DNA of 64,000 nucleotides from Symbiodinium microadriaticum (Eukaryota; Sar; Dinophyceae; Suessiales; Symbiodiniaceae), in contig LSRX01000068.1 in assembly GCA_001939145.1 (NCBI GenBank), positions 320,972 through 384,971 on the forward strand, written 5' to 3'. This document shows, in pieces, positions 11,500 to 21,106 of the stretch. Below the pieces are notes generated by a model. That model was not told the origin of the DNA. It did not search any database and saw only the letters and a program-made list of their open reading frames with translations. The first letter of the stretch is position 1. Every line of letters starts with the position of its first letter. The translations under genes were made by a program, and so were the position numbers.

Positions 11500-11626
11500 C
11501 ATTACCTGAAGGACCCTACACTATAGGAATTTATGGTATTTTCCATATCAAGTACCTTAAGGACCTTAAGGACCCTAAACTATGGGAATTTATGGTAGTT
11601 TCCGTATTCTCGGTAATGCAGGGGTC
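11500..11626. mobile_element. Rearranged family B element
   Basis: Contains two copies of the CTTAAGGACC(C)TA...GGAATTTATGGTA core; outer arms reduced. Confidence 0.6.
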
Positions 11627-11683
11627 GGGAGTCGAATATGCTAGCTTTACTAAAATGATTTGATACTGACGGCCTAGACTCAG

Positions 11684-11737
11684 CAACCTGCAATATCGCT
11701 TGCTGGGCATTAAATGTGAACCGAATTACACTTCAGG
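11684..11737 (+). CDS. Small internal exon
   Basis: Acceptor CTAGACTCAG; reads NLQYRLLGIKCEPNYTS and ends at a GTTTAT donor formed from telomere-like sequence. Confidence 0.35.
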
Positions 11738-11867
11738 GTTTATATCGTTGGGTTTGGTGCTATCGAATCTGCAGGCCCCCACTCGCTGAGAATGCCAAGC
11801 CCCCCCTCAGACCCTCAACCCCCCTAAACCCTAAACCCTAAACCCCCGTCCCCCGCACCTTTGGTGG

Positions 11868-11907
11868 TGATGAAGTTCTTGATCTGACCCTGGTGCGAGG
11901 TCATGGC
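11868..11907 (-). CDS. Small internal exon
   Basis: Acceptor CAGGCTAG; reads AMTSHQGQIKNFITTK with a GTGCGG donor. It immediately precedes (in transcript direction) a CCCTAAA tract at 11820. Confidence 0.3.
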
Positions 11908-12252
11908 CTAGCCTGCCCAGGGATGCCACGGTGTACGGTGATTGTTGTGGGGCTTAGTACTTATGCGCTGCTACCGGGTTGTTGAAGCTTAGGGTTTGGG
12001 GCTCCGGGATATAGGAATTCCGGGTTAAGCCGGCTAAGAGTTCGCTTCAGGGGTTGACGGCCTTAAAGAAGACGAACCTCAATCCTAAACCCTGACCGTT
12101 CTTCTGTAGAGGTTTTTACTTTCCTGAGTGACCCTTAACAATCAGGGTGTCCATTCTCCTGCTAACTGTCAGTTCAGTTTGATAAGAGGGCCATACAACA
12201 AAAAGGGCGAAAGTGTACTACTCAGGAACCTTATACTCTCTACCATAGAACC

Positions 12253-12552
12253 CTATAGTAGGGCCGTCGTCATGGGCACCACCGCCATCTCATCCAGCTC
12301 GCCATACACAGCATTATCGTGATCGTGCACCGCATCTTCTTCATCATCAGCAGCAGCATCATCAACATTGCCATCAATATCACCACCCGGGACCAAGAGT
12401 GATCGCTGTTGGGACTTCCACATGGGTTCCCGAACCGGACACACGAAACTGTACTTTGGCTTGTTGGCAGTGGTTGGCATTTCGGGGCAGGTCGGGTGAC
12501 AGTGGGATGGTACCGGTACTGCAACTATGGGTGACGGGACCTTCGAAGACAA
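12253..12552 (-). CDS. Acidic open frame
   Basis: 99 codons open on the minus strand; PTTANKPKYSFVCPVREPMW followed by an acidic run (DGNVDDAAADDEED). Overlaps a CAT/ATC-rich stretch that also gives a hydrophobic plus-strand frame (IHSIIVIVHRIFFII), so the strand is unsettled. Confidence 0.25.
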   Translation of the reverse strand: MSSKVPSPIVAVPVPSHCHPTCPEMPTTANKPKYSFVCPVREPMWKSQQRSLLVPGGDIDGNVDDAAADDEEDAVHDHDNAVYGELDEMAVVPMTTALL

Positions 12553-12698
12553 GACAACTGCTCAGGCTAGAATGAGAGAGTTAGATATCGTGTAAGTTTT
12601 ATTTCTATAATTATTATAATGATGCATACAGTGTGTTGTACCCGGGCATGCTATTGGGAAACGATCGCTAATGCACTTCTAACTGTCACCCATAGAGC

Positions 12699-12793
12699 TA
12701 GCCATAGGCCCCTAAGTAGTTCCTTTTGGGGATTACCTTATGGGATTCTAAATACAAATCCATAAAAAGGAACTACTTAGGGGCCTATGGGTA
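12699..12793. mobile_element. Inverted-repeat element, family A
   Basis: Near-perfect palindromic arms (GCCATAGGCCCC...GGGGCCTATGGG), TA at both ends, loop with TTCTAAATAC. 95 bp. Confidence 0.85.
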
Positions 12794-13028
12794 GCTACAG
12801 AAGGAGAGGAGTCGTTCCGCCCAAGAAAACCCCAAAGAGGCCCTCGCTATTGGTGCGACGGTTAGGGTTTAGGAAAAAACTCGTCCCAATGATCTGATGA
12901 ACAAAGGCTGACCCTGGGTTCTTGGTGGCTTTTGCGGGCGAAGGGGCTGGCCTTTGGGGTTTAAGCGGCTGCAGGTTTCGAAAATCAGAGTTTTGTAGAT
13001 GTGAGCATTTGGGGATTCAGACGATCGT

Positions 13029-13160
13029 CTACAAACTGCGGGATTTGAAGAAGGTTCTTAGAAATTTGGGCTTGCTGCGGTAGATTTTCCAGTATGTTCT
13101 TAGAATGGCTTTGTTAAGCAAGGATATCTGGTCTTTCATGTCAGAGTAGTGTAAGGAGTC
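13029..13160 (-). CDS. Terminal exon, basic C-terminus
   Basis: Acceptor TTTGGAGACCAG; 43 codons reading DSLHYSDMKDQISLLNKAIL and YWKIYRSKPKFLRTFFK to a TAG. Strongly coding composition. The intron before it is CCCTAAA repeat (13160-13230). Confidence 0.5.
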   Translation of the reverse strand, partial: DSLHYSDMKDQISLLNKAILRTYWKIYRSKPKFLRTFFKSRSL

Positions 13161-13440
13161 CTGGTCTCCAAACCCCAAACCCTCAACCCTAAACCCTCAA
13201 CCCTAAACCCTAAACCCCCTAAACCCTTCAAGGATTCAAGGCAGTTGGCGCTTCGGGGCTCAGGCTAAAGATTCTCGCATCCAGGCCTGAGGATTTGGGG
13301 GTTTTTGAATTTAGGGTTTAGGGGCTTGGGCTTTAGGGTTTAGGGTTTAGGGCTAGGGGCTTGGGCTTTAGGGTTTAGGGTAAAAGAGGTTTGGGATTTG
13401 AATTCCTGGGGCGTTAACACCCGCATGGCGCCTCTGGCAG

Positions 13441-13486
13441 ATGGGGCAGCCGCCCCCCGGCGCCCCAAAACGAGGCAGGAAACAGG
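13441..13486 (+). CDS. Small exon with possible start codon
   Basis: CTCTGGCAG precedes ATG GGG CAG...; reads MGQPPPGAPKRGRKQ and ends at GTTGCT. Proline- and basic-rich. It could be an initial coding exon. Confidence 0.3.
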
Positions 13487-13635
13487 GTTGCTTGGGCGGC
13501 GCGCGCGTGGCAGCAGCATCAAGATTCGACATCAAGCTTACCGCACCTAAAGGTCAAACCCAAAGCCCCCAAAACGCCCAAACCCTACACCCAAACCCAG
13601 AAGCCTGCGTTTGTTTACATACTTTCATGTTGCAG

Positions 13636-13705
13636 ACAGGGTCCTGGGTGCGGCCTTACCTGGTGTATGTTCCAACACTACAGAGGGAGGCCATCAACCC
13701 CGAGC
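13636..13705 (+). CDS. Putative exon
   Basis: Strong acceptor (ACTTTCATGTTGCAG) then TGSWVRPYLVYVPTLQREAI; the 3' limit runs toward a telomere-like tract at 13725. Confidence 0.35.
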
Positions 13706-13787
13706 CCTGAATGGACTATACACGGATTAGGGCTTAGGGTGTAGGGTTTAGCGTTTAGGGTGAGGGTTTAGGGGTTTAGGGTGTGTT

Positions 13788-13860
13788 TAACCAATTATGG
13801 TATACGTTGGATCCTACAAGGTGACCCAGGCAAGGAACTACAGTGGAGATCATAAGCATA
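13788..13860. mobile_element. Remnant of family D element
   Basis: TTTAACCAATT...GGATCCTA...GGAACTACAGTGGAGA is the right half of family D. Confidence 0.5.
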
Positions 13861-14703
13861 TGAAGCAAGCTGTACATGATTGACAACTACCCACTTGCAA
13901 CCTCCCCACTACTGGTAGCTGCCTGACCCATCTAGATAATCCATGTTACTCGCTACTCCTGTACTTGTTTCCTTGGGTTCCCTGGCATCCCACGGCCTTT
14001 TTGGTGGGAAGCCATGCCTCTTCACAAAGGAACACTCTACTGTAGAGGCCTTCATTAATACCATAGGGTTTCGGGGGTGTATTTACAATGATCATAGCTA
14101 ATCATATAAGGAGGCGGGAATAGCATTCGACTTGCCACTTTTATTGCCCAAAAACAAGCAAACAGAACCGCCAAACGAAGCTGCTTGACCCAGAAAGCCA
14201 CGATCCCCCAAATCCCCACAAGCCAGCCCCAAGCAAAAGCCCTAAACCCTACACCCCAAAGCCCTAAATCGTCAACTTCTAAAAGACCTCACTACAGGCA
14301 GGGCCCAGGGTAATCCGTGGAGTGTATGTAAAACCCCAAACTTGCCAAGTTAAGGCCAAACATCCCGAAATTGGTTTCAAGGGAAATCCTAAACTTCATC
14401 CCCTCAACACTAGACCCACAGAAGCCCTAACCCCAGGGCCCTAAACACATGGTGTAACTTGGCCATAACGCCTAAACGGCCCGGAACTGAAGCCTCGTGC
14501 TGTATTATATTAACCTGCATAAGGTAGAATGGAATATTTACTCCGAAAATGATCATCTGAGCCTCCTACGTATTTGAAGCCTTTAAGTGCCTCAAAGAAG
14601 AACTCCGAAGCCTAGCCTAAACCCTATGCCCTGAGAAACAAACGGCCCCTAAGTAAAGTGTCACTGTTTGCCCAGCCTTTTTGGTGCATGTAATTTATCT
14701 AAC
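13860..14703. other. No gene recognised
   Basis: Unique-looking sequence with scattered CCCTAAA words; both strands are frequently stopped. Short palindromes near 14500-14560. Confidence 0.5.
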
Positions 14704-14813
14704 CCAAAGGCTCCATGTACCTTTATAGTAGATACTTAGGCCTTAAAGGGGTCCCTATATAGGTGCTTTAAGGCCTAAGTATCTACTATGAAGGTACATG
14801 GAGCCTTTGAGTA
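14704..14813. mobile_element. Inverted-repeat element, family G
   Basis: Nearly perfect long hairpin: CAAAGGCTCCATGTACCTT...AAGGTACATGGAGCCTTTG. Confidence 0.8.
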
Positions 14814-14978
14814 AGCCTAGAAGGAGCCCGAAGAGGAACGTTTCAACCGGTTAGGGCTTATAGGGTTTAGGGTTTAGCCCTCATGACACTCAACCATCCA
14901 TTTATGGTTTATAATCCTGAGAATTATGAAGCCCTCACACCTCATTAGTCATTCCCTGCTTTCCCATCCTTAAGGTAC

Positions 14979-15028
14979 TTTGCGAAGCCGAAATCGGTGA
15001 GCTTGAGATGCCCGGACCTCCGGAATTT
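14979..15028 (-). CDS. Protein kinase exon: DFG activation segment
   Basis: Reads KFRRSGHLKLTDFGFAK, almost the exact PKA/PKG form (GHxKLTDFGFAK) of the magnesium-binding DFG segment, so the kinase is AGC-type. Acceptor ...GAAGCCCCAG, donor GTACCT. No APE-motif exon was recognised at lower coordinates, so the C-lobe is missing from this reconstruction. Confidence 0.65.
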
Positions 15029-15039
15029 CTGGGGCTTCG

Positions 15040-15460
15040 TTTCAGTTGGGGCTCCTTTTAGGGATTCCATAAGATCAGGGCTCCTCTCGGGATTCTTTTA
15101 GGGACTGCTTTGGGAACTCAAGAAGGGCTCCGTTGGGGATTCTATAACGGTTCCACGAAGGATGCCGTAATATAAAAGGGCTCCTCTAAGGATTCTATAA
15201 GGGAGTTTCCGAAAATTAGGGGTACCTTATCTTGGGGTCCTTTAGAATAAGGATCCTATACTATTTAGGGTACTTTTTGTGGGGTCCCCTCTTTTCGGAA
15301 GCCCCTATACGGGCTCATAAAGGGGGCTTCCTTTAAGGACTGCCTGCCCTGACCTTTGGAAGCCCCGCCTCAGACCCACGGAGTCCTGAAAGATCCGGCA
15401 AGGGAGCTGACATTCTCTAACGTAACATATACAAGGGCTCCTCTAAGGGCTCTATAAGTT
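15040..15460. other. GGGATTCTATAAGGG-rich segment
   Basis: Imperfect repeats of GGCTCCTCTAAGGATTCTATAAGG. Not coding; probably eroded inverted-repeat elements in the kinase intron or its 3' side. Confidence 0.5.
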
Positions 15461-15477
15461 TAATGTATATATGGTAG

Positions 15478-15834
15478 ATGGCAGCAAAAATTATACAGGG
15501 ATTTAGGAGGGTGTCTAAAGCCCTTCTAAAATTCGAGGAAGATGGCTTAAGATGTATAGGGCTTGAGAACTCTCAGGGGTTTTGGGCTCTCTGGACAGGC
15601 TCCGAAAATTCTGAAATATGGGACGCAGTAGGGCCCTTCATAGCGAATTGCGGCCTAATGGCCCTATATGGGTTGCCCGGATTGCTTCTATGGCTATGTT
15701 CGGGTTTAGCGCCAAGGGCCCTGAATGACGATCCTGCTCGGCTGTATATTAATGTTTTCTTCAAGACATCGTGTGCGGGACGTCGTAACGTCGACGGGGT
15801 AAGAGGCTATGAGGCTTGTTGGCATTTGCTTTAG
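15478..15834 (+). CDS. Open frame, unknown protein
   Basis: 118 codons from an ATG to a TAG with a hydrophobic core (ANCGLMALYGLPGLLLWLCS) that could span a membrane. Downstream is a family-D element. No family recognised; could be chance. Confidence 0.3.
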   Translation: MAAKIIQGFRRVSKALLKFEEDGLRCIGLENSQGFWALWTGSENSEIWDAVGPFIANCGLMALYGLPGLLLWLCSGLAPRALNDDPARLYINVFFKTSCAGRRNVDGVRGYEACWHLL

Positions 15835-15850
15835 CATGGTCTTGGGGCCT

Positions 15851-15954
15851 TACCTATAGTCTCCATTGTAGTTCCTTTTTTTGGTTTAACCAATTCTATA
15901 TTTAGGATCCTAAAAGGTAGCCCCAAAAATGAACTACAATGGAGACTATAGGTA
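15851..15954. mobile_element. Inverted-repeat element, family D
   Basis: TA-flanked, arms CCTATAGTCTCCATTGTAG and complement. Confidence 0.85.
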
Positions 15955-16121
15955 GACTAGGCTTTGAGGATGCAAGATGTGAGCTTCTGCAAGCTTGAGA
16001 TTCGGGTTCCAGTCCTCGCAAAGATTCCACATGGCCCAAACCAAACACGCTTTATACAAACTCAGAAGCCCAAAATAAGTGGGTACCGTTAACGCTCGTA
16101 TGTGTTGAATATGACGGCTAG

Positions 16122-16198
16122 GCTGGTACGCACATGAGCTGCTGCAATTACCGCAACAGTTGCTCAATGAGATCTTTACCATTGACTATCGCTTGCAA
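16122..16198 (+). CDS. Internal exon
   Basis: Acceptor ATGACGGCTAG, donor GTGTTTAG; reads WYAHELLQLPQQLLNEIFTI then DYRLQ. It lies on the opposite strand inside a kinase intron, so one of the two assignments may be nested. Confidence 0.4.
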
Positions 16199-16353
16199 GT
16201 GTTTAGGTGCTTTACTCTGAGTTGATGCGTCTTACGCAACCTTAGAACCCACAAAACCCGGAATCCTAAACCCCCTACACCCTAAACTCCCTAAACCCTC
16301 AACCCCTAAACCCTGAACGCACCACCTCAGCCCCGTTTCCAACAAGGCTCGGC

Positions 16354-16393
16354 TTCGGGCTGATGAACGAGGATGTTCTCCGGCTTCATGTCC
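16354..16393 (-). CDS. Protein kinase exon: catalytic loop RDxKPEN
   Basis: Reads (R)DMKPENILVHQPE: the HRD/YRD loop with the catalytic Asp, Lys and Asn in place (Met replaces the usual Leu). Acceptor CGTCCCCAG. The 3' end is uncertain; a GC donor after GAA leaves phase 0, which fits the next exon. Reading on instead gives HQPEAEPCW. An inverted-repeat element (family C, 16584-16706) sits in the preceding intron. Confidence 0.6.
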
Positions 16394-16583
16394 CTGGGGA
16401 CGGGGCTTAGCTGTTTAGGGCCTTCAAGTTGAGGGTGTAGGGTCTTGAGGTGTACCCATAGGCCCCTAAGGAGTTGGCCCACGGTGTGTATTACGCCGTG
16501 GTGTTTCCGGACAGAGTTGCAGAATTCAGAAGCTTCAAAGTTTTGGAGAGAACGCCGGCGGTGGCTCCTATAAGAAATCTCCA

Positions 16584-16706
16584 GTGTCCCAAAGGGTCCG
16601 AGGTACTGTTATAGGGAATACTTCCCTAAATCATAATAGTAATTTTAATTCCTAATATAGAAACACCACATTTTACCATATAGGTAGTTAGGACCCTTTG
16701 GGTGTA
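16584..16706. mobile_element. Inverted-repeat element, family C
   Basis: CCCAAAGGGTCCGAGGTACTG ... TAGGACCCTTTGGG arms; core AATCATAATAGTAATT. In a kinase intron. Confidence 0.75.
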
Positions 16707-16730
16707 TGGACATGAGATTCCCTCACCATC

Positions 16731-16784
16731 CATAGTCTCTTCGTGGGAGTAGTCGTAGCCGAAGTCATCATCCTCCCCTGCTTC
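16731..16784 (-). CDS. Acidic exon
   Basis: Acceptor CAGAAGCAG, donor G|GTGAGG; reads EDDDFGYDYSHEETMD. It falls between two kinase exons that join directly in frame, so it would be skipped or belong to another gene. Confidence 0.3.
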
Positions 16785-17073
16785 TGGATCTTAGATTTAT
16801 GGTGCTCTGGGGCCGCAGGCATAACATCCATGCTTCGGGGGGCTTCGGGGTTTAGGGTTAGGTGAGGGGCTGATCTGCGCGATGATGCTACTCATCGGGC
16901 ATGACAGTTGTTGCCTGCTGAGGCTGGTATTGTGACCATGCCATAAACCCTAAACCCTAAACCCTACACCCTAAACCCTTAACCCCAATACGGCTTCAAG
17001 AACATGTGAGCAAAAGCTTCCTAAGGCCCATCCTAGCTTGCAACTTGTCTCATGAACCGCCTTACATTCCGCG

Positions 17074-17143
17074 CGACCGCAGGAGCAATGCCACTAAGCC
17101 AAGAGTTGCGAAGCCTTGCCCTTTCTTTGCTCTGAAGGCTCTA
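17074..17143 (-). CDS. Hydrophobic exon
   Basis: Acceptor GAGCCTTCAG, donor AT|GTAAGG; reads AKKGQGFATLGLVALLLRSR. Also between kinase exons; relation unknown. Confidence 0.3.
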
Positions 17144-17292
17144 TTAGTGTTTAAGGTTTAGGGTTTATGAAGCTGTCCATGCCCGCGAATTCGCTGAGAT
17201 TGAGACGGTGAGCTTCCTTCTAAGTGCTGCATCTACTGGTATACTCATGGCTAGTAACCGCATGGCCGCATGGACTCTCCGGAAGTGCCAGC

Positions 17293-17339
17293 CTGAAGAC
17301 GATCAGCATGCTGTGCAGGTGGCTGATTGCGGAAACCAT
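17293..17339 (-). CDS. Protein kinase exon: helix E before the catalytic loop
   Basis: Encodes MVSAISHLHSMLIVF plus two bases (AG) of an Arg codon, the conserved alpha-E to catalytic-loop approach (LxYLHsxgIvyRD in relatives). The acceptor is ...GGACAG. The donor would be GC (AG|GCTGGC), a GC-AG intron of the kind common in dinoflagellates. Joined to the next exon it gives ...IVFRDMKPENILV in frame. Confidence 0.6.
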
Positions 17340-17368
17340 CTGTCCGGTTTACAGTTTAGGGTTTAGGG

Positions 17369-17697
17369 TTAGAATATCGGCTTGGGCAGGGGAATGGTGG
17401 GTGCGGCTCTTTTTTTGATGACATGCTCTAGCATGTCGTTAATCACGAAGTTCATGGCACCTACGTCCGATGGACTTAAACTCAACCCGGCTATCACGTG
17501 CTGCCGAAGAACTTGGAGAGAACAGCATGCATCATAAGCTAGAGTGTCTGGGGCATAGCTCTGCATGGGCTACATACAGCACGGAACGCCAGGTGACTTC
17601 AGGCACTGTGACGACGACTTCGTCTACTCAGACGGTGGCGCGAGCATTGGGGCGTTCAAAGTTGGTTGTTCTACATGCAAAATGTAGACCGAAATGA
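17369..17697. CDS. Overlapping open frames on both strands
   Basis: Minus 17369-17566 reads LSLSPSDVGAMNFVINDMLE; plus 17470-17697 reads SRAAEELGENSMHHKLECLG. Both look protein-like and they overlap, so only one is likely real. Neither has clear splice sites. Confidence 0.25.
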
Positions 17698-17777
17698 TAT
17701 ACTGCAAGCTCTGCCAAAGGAGTGCGGCTAGAGATGACATCCCACCTTGTGGAAGCACTTAAATAAGTTGAAAGTCT

Positions 17778-17884
17778 TACGGTTGATGATATAAATCCTG
17801 CAATACCCATAATAAGGAATATACCACGATTCATATACAGTTTCGGGTCCTTTGGGTAATGCAGGATTTATATCATCAACAGTA
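17778..17884. mobile_element. Inverted-repeat element, family B
   Basis: 107 bp, TACGGTTGATG...CATCAACAGTA. Directly followed by a family-C element. Confidence 0.85.
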
Positions 17885-17889
17885 TGTAC

Positions 17890-18003
17890 TAGAGCCCAAA
17901 GGGTCCAAAGTACCTATATAGTAGAATGTAGGTTTTCTATATTAGGAATTACTATTATGATTTGGGAGAGTATCCCCCATGACAGTACCTAGGACCCTTT
18001 GGG
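17890..18003. mobile_element. Inverted-repeat element, family C
   Basis: Arms CCCAAAGGGTCC/GGACCCTTTGGG; core TATATTAGGAATTACTATTA. Very similar to 24105-24213. Confidence 0.85.
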
Positions 18004-18119
18004 GAGTCACTTCGGCCCAAGCCTCGAACCCTCTCAAATCCAATCCGTAAACTCTAGCTGCTGGCCGTGGCCGTGCCTTCGGATACATCTACATGTGGGG
18101 TCCAATCATAAACTCTAAA

Positions 18120-18195
18120 CTGGTTTAGGTTTTAGGGATTAGGGTTTAGGCTTTAGGCCCTTAGCCCCAAACCCTAAACCCTAAACCCTAATCAG
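18120..18195. repeat. Telomere-like tract, both orientations
   Basis: TTTAGGG units followed by CCCTAAACCCTAAACC. Confidence 0.85.
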
Positions 18196-18324
18196 CCCAA
18201 AGCCTCTTCTTTCAGATTGCTCGACGCACCGGTGCCTCCGCAGCATAGAACTGAGTCGCCTCTTCTGTAAACCTGCGAGGGATGGAGCTATGCGACAGAT
18301 CTGCTCCTGCTAACTAATTATATA

Positions 18325-18445
18325 AACTAGGTTTAGGGTTTAGGGTTTAATTAGGGTGTAGGGTTTAGGGTTTACTGCTAATTAGTTAAGGTTTAGGGTT
18401 TACAGGGTTTAGGGTTTAGGGTTAGAGGGTTTAGGGTTTAGGGGA
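18325..18445. repeat. TTTAGGG tract
   Basis: Mostly exact 7-mers interrupted by TTAATTAGGG and TGCTAATTAG. Confidence 0.85.
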
Positions 18446-18649
18446 CAGATCTGCTCCTAGGGCTTAGGCTGTTAGGCGCCTGGACGCGTCGAAGTCTTTG
18501 AAAGAAAGCCGAAAGACGCCGAATCTGCAGAGGCCTGTTCATGCTCGAGTACTCAGCCTCAGAAAGGCGCGAAATGCTAGGATCTTTGAGAAAGACAGGC
18601 CTGCCCAAACACAACCCCTGATTCAAAAACAGAAGCAAATCAGGGCAAT

Positions 18650-18705
18650 TACACGCCGAACAAGAGTATCTCGGTGCCAGCAGCCGTGGCAATGACAGTG
18701 CAAAT
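18650..18705 (+). ncRNA. SSU-rRNA 530-loop-like segment
   Basis: GTGCCAGCAGCCGTGGCAAT matches the universal 530-loop (GTGCCAGCAGCCGCGGTAAT) at 18 of 20 bases, followed by ACAGTGCAA. The flanks do not look like a full SSU rRNA, so if real it is a fragment, perhaps a nuclear copy of a mitochondrial rRNA piece, or chance. Confidence 0.25.
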
Positions 18706-18905
18706 TCATCCTCTCGGTCTTGAAAGCCAATTGCAGGTGGGAATCCGTTATCTAAGAAGCCCGTAGAGAAGAAGACCCGCAACAGTTGTCACCAATGGTG
18801 ACGTTAGACCACCAAAAACGGGATGGGCTAGGCCAACACTGCCATGCAAACTCGTCAATTCACAGGCACATGGAAGAGCTTTGATTGCTTGAGAGCTATG
18901 TGGGC

Positions 18906-18992
18906 AGTTCCTAAGTTAAGGTCCCTTTTAGGGTCCTTTCTGTAAGGATGCCGTACTATTTTGGGACCTAAAAAGGGGACCCAAATTGACAG
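18906..18992. mobile_element. Inverted-repeat element, family E
   Basis: GTTCCTAAGTTAAGGTCCC...GGGACCCAAATTGA; core GCCGTACTATTTTGG. Related copies at 38965-39065 and 53676-53770. Confidence 0.6.
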
Positions 18993-19032
18993 AAGTACCC
19001 ATGTGGGGCCGAGAATGGGGGCGGGGCAGACT

Positions 19033-19110
19033 GCGAGCCTAACAAACCGGCTCGCTCCGAGAGTCCCGGGACCAAAAACCCCGATGCTGCTCCACCGAGA
19101 AAGTTTTATG
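19033..19110 (+). CDS. Putative terminal exon
   Basis: After acceptor GGGGCAG the frame reads CEPNKPARSESPGTKNPDAA then FYAF and TGA. The minus strand is open as well. Confidence 0.3.
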
Positions 19111-19312
19111 CCTTCTGAGTTTAGGGTTCTATTCGGATTAAGGCTTACGGCTTTATTCGTTGGGGTTCTCGTCGGATTAGGGCTTACGGCTTTATTCGGA
19201 CTTCGGGGGATGGTGGTGCTGCTCATTACTGTCATGTTTCCGGTTTGACACTAGGTTTTATCCTTATTGTGGTGGTTGACACTAGGTTTTATCCCCATCA
19301 TCGTGGTCCCAG

Positions 19313-19422
19313 AAGGAGCACGGTTCAACTCCAACCGCACAGTATCGGGCTTTGGTAATCCCTTACAAAATGAGAGCTTCCACGTGAAGCTTTCTGCCTC
19401 TTCTGCGCCCTCAGCAGTGTAA
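19313..19422 (+). CDS. Terminal exon with sequons
   Basis: Acceptor CATCGTGGTCCCAG; 35 codons with N-glycosylation sequons NRT and NES, ending KLSASSAPSAV and TAA. Probably the end of an extracellular or luminal protein. Confidence 0.45.
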
Positions 19423-19780
19423 AGAGTTCGCCACCTCAGGGGCCGAGATGGGGATTGTGGTTTACACTAACTTCGGAAGTTGCGCGGTGGATCTGAAGAT
19501 GAACGATCCCGACCTTTTTTTCGAGGTTAAATGTATGAATGTATGGTGAGCCGCCGGGGGTCCAGCAAGGAACGTCCTACATACCGAACCCATGGACTCC
19601 AACATTCTGTCATGAAAGGCCAGATGCAAGGAGTCTGTTGGACTGGCGGTTTAGGGGTTTGGGGGTTTAGGGTTTGGGGGTTTAGGGGTTTAGGGTTTTT
19701 TGTTTTTTAAAGTGCAATGGCTCCTTTTAGGGTTTAGGGAATAGCTGACGAAGAAGTGAAGGTGTGCTGGCACTCAGCCT

Positions 19781-19877
19781 TAACCCTAAGACTCGAAGTA
19801 TACAAATAGTACCTACTTTGGGGTCTAAAGTCTATAAATGGTACCTACTTTGGGCCATTTGGTGTCTTAGGGTAAGC
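19781..19877. mobile_element. Inverted-repeat element, family K
   Basis: CCTAAGACTCGAAGTATAC...GTGTCTTAGGG with two inner GGTACCTACTTTGGG units; 21107-21200 is almost identical. Confidence 0.75.
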
Positions 19878-19996
19878 CTAAGACCTAAACTTTAAGAATT
19901 CAGGGTGCAGGATCCAGATGAGTGTTGCTATCGGGACAAACCCGGTCGTCATGGCATGACGGAACCTTGGGGGCAGGTAAAAGGGGAGTAGATACT

Positions 19997-20033
19997 ACCA
20001 CTACTGCTACTGCTACTGCTGCTACTGCTACTG

Positions 20034-20065
<32 letters not shown>

Positions 20066-20066
20066 G

Positions 20067-20100
<34 letters not shown>

Positions 20101-20105
20101 CACTA

Positions 20106-20152
<47 letters not shown>

Positions 20153-20169
20153 GTTACTACTACTACTGT

Positions 20170-20200
<31 letters not shown>

Positions 20201-20216
20201 GCCACTACCACTACCA
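19997..20216. repeat. ACT/CTA trinucleotide microsatellite
   Basis: (CTA)n about 220 bp with TGC, CCA and TGT interruptions; the poly-Thr and poly-Val frames it makes are not genes. Confidence 0.95.
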
Positions 20217-20272
20217 TAGCCGTACGGGGAATCTAAAGGGATGGTATTGTCTCTACGCCGCTCGCTTGTGGG

Positions 20273-20550
20273 CCCTAAACCCTAAACCCTAAACCCTATA
20301 AGCCCTAAACCCTAAACCCTAAGCCCTAAGCCCTAAACCCTAAACCCTAAGCCCAAAGCCCTAAGCCCTAAACCCTACACCCCAAACCCTAAACCCTAAG
20401 CCCTAAGCCCTATAGGCCCTAAACCCTAAACCCTAAGCCCTAAGCCCTAAGCCCTAAGCCCTAAGCCCTAAGCCCTAAACCCTAAACCCTAAACCCTAAG
20501 CCCTAAGCCCTAAGCCCTAAGCCCTAAGCCCTAAACCCTGCCCTTAAACC
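20273..20550. repeat. Long CCCTAAA/CCCTAAG tract
   Basis: Runs of CCCTAAG alternating with CCCTAAA; lies in the intron just 3' (minus sense) of the kinase hinge exon. Confidence 0.95.
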
Positions 20551-20558
20551 CCTGAGAC

Positions 20559-20614
20559 TGAGATCCGGGCCATTCACCAACTCCATGGCGATGTAGAGGT
20601 ACCGAGGATCCTCG
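20559..20614 (-). CDS. Protein kinase exon 1 of 4 seen: hinge region
   Basis: The minus strand reads SEDPRYLYIAMELVNGPDL, the kinase beta-5/hinge segment (compare YLYMVMEYVxGGDL of AGC kinases). It is bounded by ...TTTATGGAG on the acceptor side and a GTCTCA donor. It is the most 5' recognisable piece of a kinase gene running to lower coordinates; the glycine-rich loop and the VAIK lysine should lie above 20.6 kb and were not found. Confidence 0.55.
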
Positions 20615-20620
20615 CTCCAT

Positions 20621-20813
20621 AAAGCATATAGGCCCCTAAATAGCTCCTTTTTATGGTTTAACTTTAGAAATCTATACGGTAATCCCAAAACGGAACTAAA
20701 GCATACCTTAACCTACCAAAACCCACTTTTTTTTGGTAGGGTCCCTATAAATTCCATATTAGGGTTTGTAATGAGAACCTACAAAGTAGTAGGTTTTGGT
20801 AGGTTAAGGTACA
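20621..20813. mobile_element. Partial family A element followed by family M element
   Basis: 20621-20700 is a family-A derivative. From 20704 a separate palindrome starts TACCTTAACCTACCAAAACC and ends with its complement at 20813, TA-flanked. Confidence 0.65.
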
Positions 20814-21106
20814 TCCTAAATCCCAAACCCTAAACCCCCCCCCCCTCCGGGGCACGGCGCCAGGTCGAGCTCAAACCAAAGTAGCAGATCCGTAATTGTT
20901 CGGAGGGGTAGGAGTAGGAGTCGGAGTAGGAGTTGTAGGAGTAGGAGCCGCAGCAGCAGCAGGAGCAGAATATCAAAGTAGGAGTAAGTTAGGAGCTGTT
21001 GAAAGCAGCATAAGTAGTGGCAGTACTGGTAGTAGCAGTAGTCGTCGTCGTAATTAGTTCTCAGACGTTCGAAGTAGACGTCGTCGTAGTCGTCTACTAC
21101 CACTAC

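Noticed and set aside
13788..13860. Terminal exon reading VYVGSYKVTQARNYSGDHKH
   Set aside because: The sequence is the decayed right half of a family-D element, so the open frame is a by-product. A warning that short open frames here can be misleading.
19025..19115. Kinase glycine-rich loop (GVFGPGTLGASRF on minus)
   Set aside because: It lies downstream of the hinge exon in transcript order, and the required GxGxxG spacing is not met.
19900..20236. Poly-Val and poly-Thr proteins
   Set aside because: Frames through an ACT/CTA microsatellite.
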